NCBI GenBank assembly: GCA_905373085.1
Contig: CAJPRR010000040.1
Span: 1-15,763, forward strand
DNA length: 15,763 nucleotides
Source: an uncultured Selenomonas sp.
GTDB taxonomy: Bacteria > Bacillota > Negativicutes > Selenomonadales > Selenomonadaceae
Direction of reading: 5' to 3'
Shown: positions 13,852 to 15,763 of the stretch, piece after piece
Layout of the letters: each line of letters starts with the position of its first letter
Position numbering within the stretch: position 1 is the first letter of the stretch
Notes under the pieces: generated by a model
What the model was told of the DNA's origin: nothing
Databases searched by the model: none
The model's input: only the letters and a program-made list of their open reading frames with translations
Program-made: the position numbers and the translations under genes

Positions 13852-14210
13852 GCGCGGCTCCTCGCGATGCGCACGCAGACGTCGCGGAATGCGCCCGCAA
13901 GCGGCGCCTCGGGCTTGTGCACGGCGATTTCGACGCGCGTGAGCGCCGCATACTTTTTGAGGAGATGCGCTGCAATCTCCTCCGCTGCCGCCTCGATGAG
14001 ATTTTTCGCTTCTCCCTCGACAATGGTGCGCACGTCCTCGAACACCTCGGCATAATTGACGCTCCTGCAGAGGTCATCCGTGCGCCCCGCTTCGGCGAGG
14101 TCGAGGCAGAGCACGGCATCGACGATGAATCTCTGTCCCGTTTGCCGCTCTTCGGCAAAGCAGCCGTGATAGCCGAAGAACTCCATGCCCGAAAGCTCAA
14201 TCCTGTCCAT
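13848..14210 (-). CDS. folB: Dihydroneopterin aldolase
   Basis: A 120-residue enzyme of normal family length that cleaves 7,8-dihydroneopterin to 6-hydroxymethyl-dihydropterin and glycolaldehyde. Motifs: MEFFGYHGCFAEERQTGQRF (9-28, with the conserved Glu after the YHG loop), SVNYAEVFEDV (50-60, Tyr53), NLIEAAAEEIA (70-80) and HKPEAPLAG (98-106, catalytic Lys99). The ATG at 14210 was chosen because the protein then begins exactly at the family's N-terminus and GGAGG lies 9 bases upstream. It overlaps the folP 3' end by 14 bases and the folK start by 4, so the three genes are translationally coupled. Confidence 0.94.
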   Translation of the reverse strand: MDRIELSGMEFFGYHGCFAEERQTGQRFIVDAVLCLDLAEAGRTDDLCRSVNYAEVFEDVRTIVEGEAKNLIEAAAEEIAAHLLKKYAALTRVEIAVHKPEAPLAGAFRDVCVRIARSRA

Positions 14211-15066
14211 GCTTCCCGCCCTCCAAGATGACGTCCGCCATGCGGCACATGCGTGCGATCGCCTTGACGTCGTGCACGCGCACGATGGATGCGCCTGCGG
14301 CAACGCCGAGCACCGTCGCCGCGCCCGTCGCTTCGAGCCGCTCCTCTACGGGAAGATCGAGCGCGTAGCCGATGAAGCTCTTGCGGCTCGCGCCCAAAAG
14401 CAGCGGATACGCTTCTCCGTCGAGCTTCATCAGCTCATGCAGACGATGCAGCACCTCAATGTTCGTCTCGGGCGTCTTGCCGAAGCCGATGCCCGGATCG
14501 AAGATCAGGCTCTCTTTCGCCACGCCCGCCTCCTCAGCAATGGCGCGGCTCTCGCGGAAAAACGCCCGCATGGCCTCGATGACGTCCGACCTGTACGCCG
14601 TGCCCGCCTGATTGTGCATGACGACGGCGGGCGCGTGGAATTCGGCTGCGACGCGAGCCATCGCGCCGCGTTCTTCCGCAGCGTACTGCAGACCCCATAT
14701 ATCGTTGAGGAGGTCCGCGCCAAGCCGCAAGGCAGCGCGTGCCGTCTCCGCCTTGAACGTGTCAATCGAGATCGGCACGGGAATCCTCGGCGCTATATGC
14801 TCCAAGAAGGGCGCGAGCCGCTCGATCTCCTCTGCCGCCGACACGGGCACGAAGCCCGGGCGCGACGACTCCGCGCCGACGTCGATGATCGCCGCGCCGT
14901 CCTCGACCATCGAAAGCGCGTGGTTGAGCGCCTTATCGAGCGTGTTCCACTTGCCGCCGTCTGAGAAAGAGTCGGGCGTCACGTTCAATATGCCCATGAC
15001 GAGCGTCCCTTCGCCGACCGTCAGCTCCTTGCCCGACGGCAGTCGGTAATGCCTCTTCACCTTCAT
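14197..15066 (-). CDS. folP: Dihydropteroate synthase
   Basis: Condenses p-aminobenzoate with 6-hydroxymethyl-dihydropterin pyrophosphate; this is the sulfonamide target. The 289-residue protein has every DHPS motif: MGILNVTPDSFSDGG (24-38), IDVGAESSRPG (61-71), SIDTF (100-104), NDIWG (121-125), VMHN (149-152), FDPGIGFGKT (189-198), LGASRKSFIG (224-233) and RVHDV (263-267). The start at 15066 is preferred because AAGGAGG lies about 10 bases upstream; an ATG at 15075 overlaps the folE stop (ATGA) but is only 1 base from that site, and would add three residues. No resistance-type insertion is seen next to the substrate loops. Second gene of the fol unit. Confidence 0.95.
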   Translation of the reverse strand: MKVKRHYRLPSGKELTVGEGTLVMGILNVTPDSFSDGGKWNTLDKALNHALSMVEDGAAIIDVGAESSRPGFVPVSAAEEIERLAPFLEHIAPRIPVPISIDTFKAETARAALRLGADLLNDIWGLQYAAEERGAMARVAAEFHAPAVVMHNQAGTAYRSDVIEAMRAFFRESRAIAEEAGVAKESLIFDPGIGFGKTPETNIEVLHRLHELMKLDGEAYPLLLGASRKSFIGYALDLPVEERLEATGAATVLGVAAGASIVRVHDVKAIARMCRMADVILEGGKHGQD

Positions 15067-15071
15067 CTGCC

Positions 15072-15641
15072 TCATCCCTCCTTCGCTCCGCGCATCAGAA
15101 GATCCCATGCCGTCTTGCCAAGAGCCGCATCGGCGGCGATCGTGCCGCCCGTTTCCGAAGTCAGCGTGCGCGTTCCGGGCGCAAGCTCGCCGCGCATCAT
15201 CATGCACAGCTGACGCGCCTCGACGATGACGAGCACGCCCTCTGCCGAAAGCCCGTCGAGCACGGCGTCCGCGATCTCGCGCGTAAACCGCTCCTGCAGC
15301 TGCGGCCTCCTCGCGAGGAGATTCACGACATGGACGAACCTGCTGAAGCCCGCGACCTTGCCGTCCCTCGGCAAATAGGCGATATGCGCCTCGCCGAAGA
15401 ACGGCACGAGATGATGCTCGCACAGCGAATAAAAAGGGATGTGCTGCACCGCCGTCAGACCATGCGCCTTCGTCTCAAAAAGCTCGCCCCAGGCCAAAGA
15501 CGCATCTTCGCCGCAGCCCGAAAAAAGCAGCTCGAACATCTCCGTCACGCGCTCCGGCGTCTTTTCCATGCCGCATGCTGCAAGATCGAGTCCCATCGCT
15601 TCGAGGAACTGGCGCATCGCCGCGTTCGCCTTCTCGTTCAT
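15072..15641 (-). CDS. folE: GTP cyclohydrolase I
   Basis: First step of pterin synthesis: GTP to 7,8-dihydroneopterin triphosphate. The 189-residue protein has the zinc site in IPFYSLCEHHLVPFFGEAHI (68-87; Cys74 and His77) and CMMMRG (146-151; Cys146), plus KTPERV (27-32) and FSRFVHVVNLLARRPQLQER (99-118). Length and motifs are those of the classical zinc enzyme (FolE type I), not FolE2. The ATG at 15641 has GGGAGG just upstream. It heads a tight folE-folP-folB-folK unit. The T-run of the tRNA terminator ends only 28 bases upstream, leaving almost no room for a separate promoter. Confidence 0.95.
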   Translation of the reverse strand: MNEKANAAMRQFLEAMGLDLAACGMEKTPERVTEMFELLFSGCGEDASLAWGELFETKAHGLTAVQHIPFYSLCEHHLVPFFGEAHIAYLPRDGKVAGFSRFVHVVNLLARRPQLQERFTREIADAVLDGLSAEGVLVIVEARQLCMMMRGELAPGTRTLTSETGGTIAADAALGKTAWDLLMRGAKEG

Positions 15642-15669
15642 CGTACCTCCCGCCTCTCGCCGATATGAT

Positions 15670-15693
15670 AAAAAGGGCGCGAAACCGCGCCCT
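15670..15693 (-). terminator. Intrinsic terminator between tRNA-Arg and folE
   Basis: An 8-bp stem (AGGGCGCG 15674-15681 with CGCGCCCT 15686-15693) with a 4-base loop is followed on the minus strand by T4 and then ATC. It lies 16 bases past the tRNA 3' end. Confidence 0.82.
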
Positions 15694-15709
15694 CCTTCAA
15701 ATCATCACA

Positions 15710-15763
15710 TGGTGCGCTCGGCGGGAGTCGAACCCACGCTTTCAGCTCCGGAGGCTAACGTCC
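15710..15763 (-). tRNA. tRNA-Arg (anticodon CCG), 3' part cut by window edge
   Basis: The minus strand reads, 5' to 3', an anticodon arm TTAGC-CTCCGGA-GCTGA (5-bp stem with one G-T pair; 7-base loop with anticodon CCG), a short variable loop, a T-arm GTGGG-TTCGACT-CCCGC, the acceptor strand CGAGCGC, discriminator A and an encoded CCA (15712-15710). The D-arm and 5' acceptor strand lie outside the window. CCG reads the Arg codon CGG. Confidence 0.85.

Noticed and set aside
15642..15763. A folate (THF) riboswitch ahead of folE.
   Set aside because: Only 28 bases lie between the tRNA terminator and folE, too few for the aptamer.
1..15763. CRISPR arrays, insertion sequences, integrases or attachment sites next to the tRNA.
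   Set aside because: No regularly spaced repeats, transposase or integrase frames, or direct repeats of the tRNA 3' end were seen.

Overview
The window looks like chromosomal DNA of a GC-rich diderm Firmicute (Negativicutes, Selenomonas-like). The basis is a mixture of Firmicutes traits (a Mn-type ABC operon laid out like Bacillus mntABCD, Clostridia-style Mrp, strong Shine-Dalgarno sequences, many intrinsic terminators) with outer-membrane traits (an autotransporter ending in Phe, an ExbB-type proton channel). The genus is an inference; the diderm Firmicute call is better supported. All genes except mrp lie on the minus strand.

Layout from left to right. (1) 1-289: start of an exbB-like gene running off the left edge, with its own promoter and a Fur-like palindrome. 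(2) 583-1305: a secreted DUF4198 protein whose predicted mature N-terminus is histidine. (3) 1420-2112: a stand-alone Fic-domain protein with an intrinsic inhibitory motif. (4) 2293-6031: a four-gene metal ABC importer (binding lipoprotein, ATPase, two permeases, the last with a C-terminal winged-helix domain), with a strong terminator between the lipoprotein and ATPase genes. (5) 6032-6260: a divergent promoter region. (6) 6261-7145: mrp, an Fe-S carrier ATPase, ending at a 44-bp hairpin shared with the convergent neighbour. (7) 7263-9908: a large autotransporter. (8) 10213-13104: a GGDEF/EAL protein with a degenerate GGDEF site and an intact EAL site, followed by a membrane protein of unknown function with a Glu-Pro repeat. 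(9) 13198-15641: folate operon folE-folP-folB-folK. (10) 15710 to the right edge: 3' part of a tRNA-Arg(CCG) gene and its terminator.

How the genes fit together. Three units (exbB, DUF4198, the ABC importer) point to metal or siderophore acquisition across two membranes, and mrp uses iron downstream for Fe-S assembly. The fol genes encode GTP cyclohydrolase I, dihydropteroate synthase, dihydroneopterin aldolase and HPPK, which cover most of the path from GTP to dihydropteroate and are tightly overlapped for translational coupling. The EAL protein and its membrane neighbour look like a c-di-GMP signalling pair. I found no IS element, CRISPR array or phage gene. I do not see a clearly new multi-gene system; the best leads are the PDE/EP-repeat pair, the permease-winged-helix fusion with the in-operon terminator, and the Fic protein.
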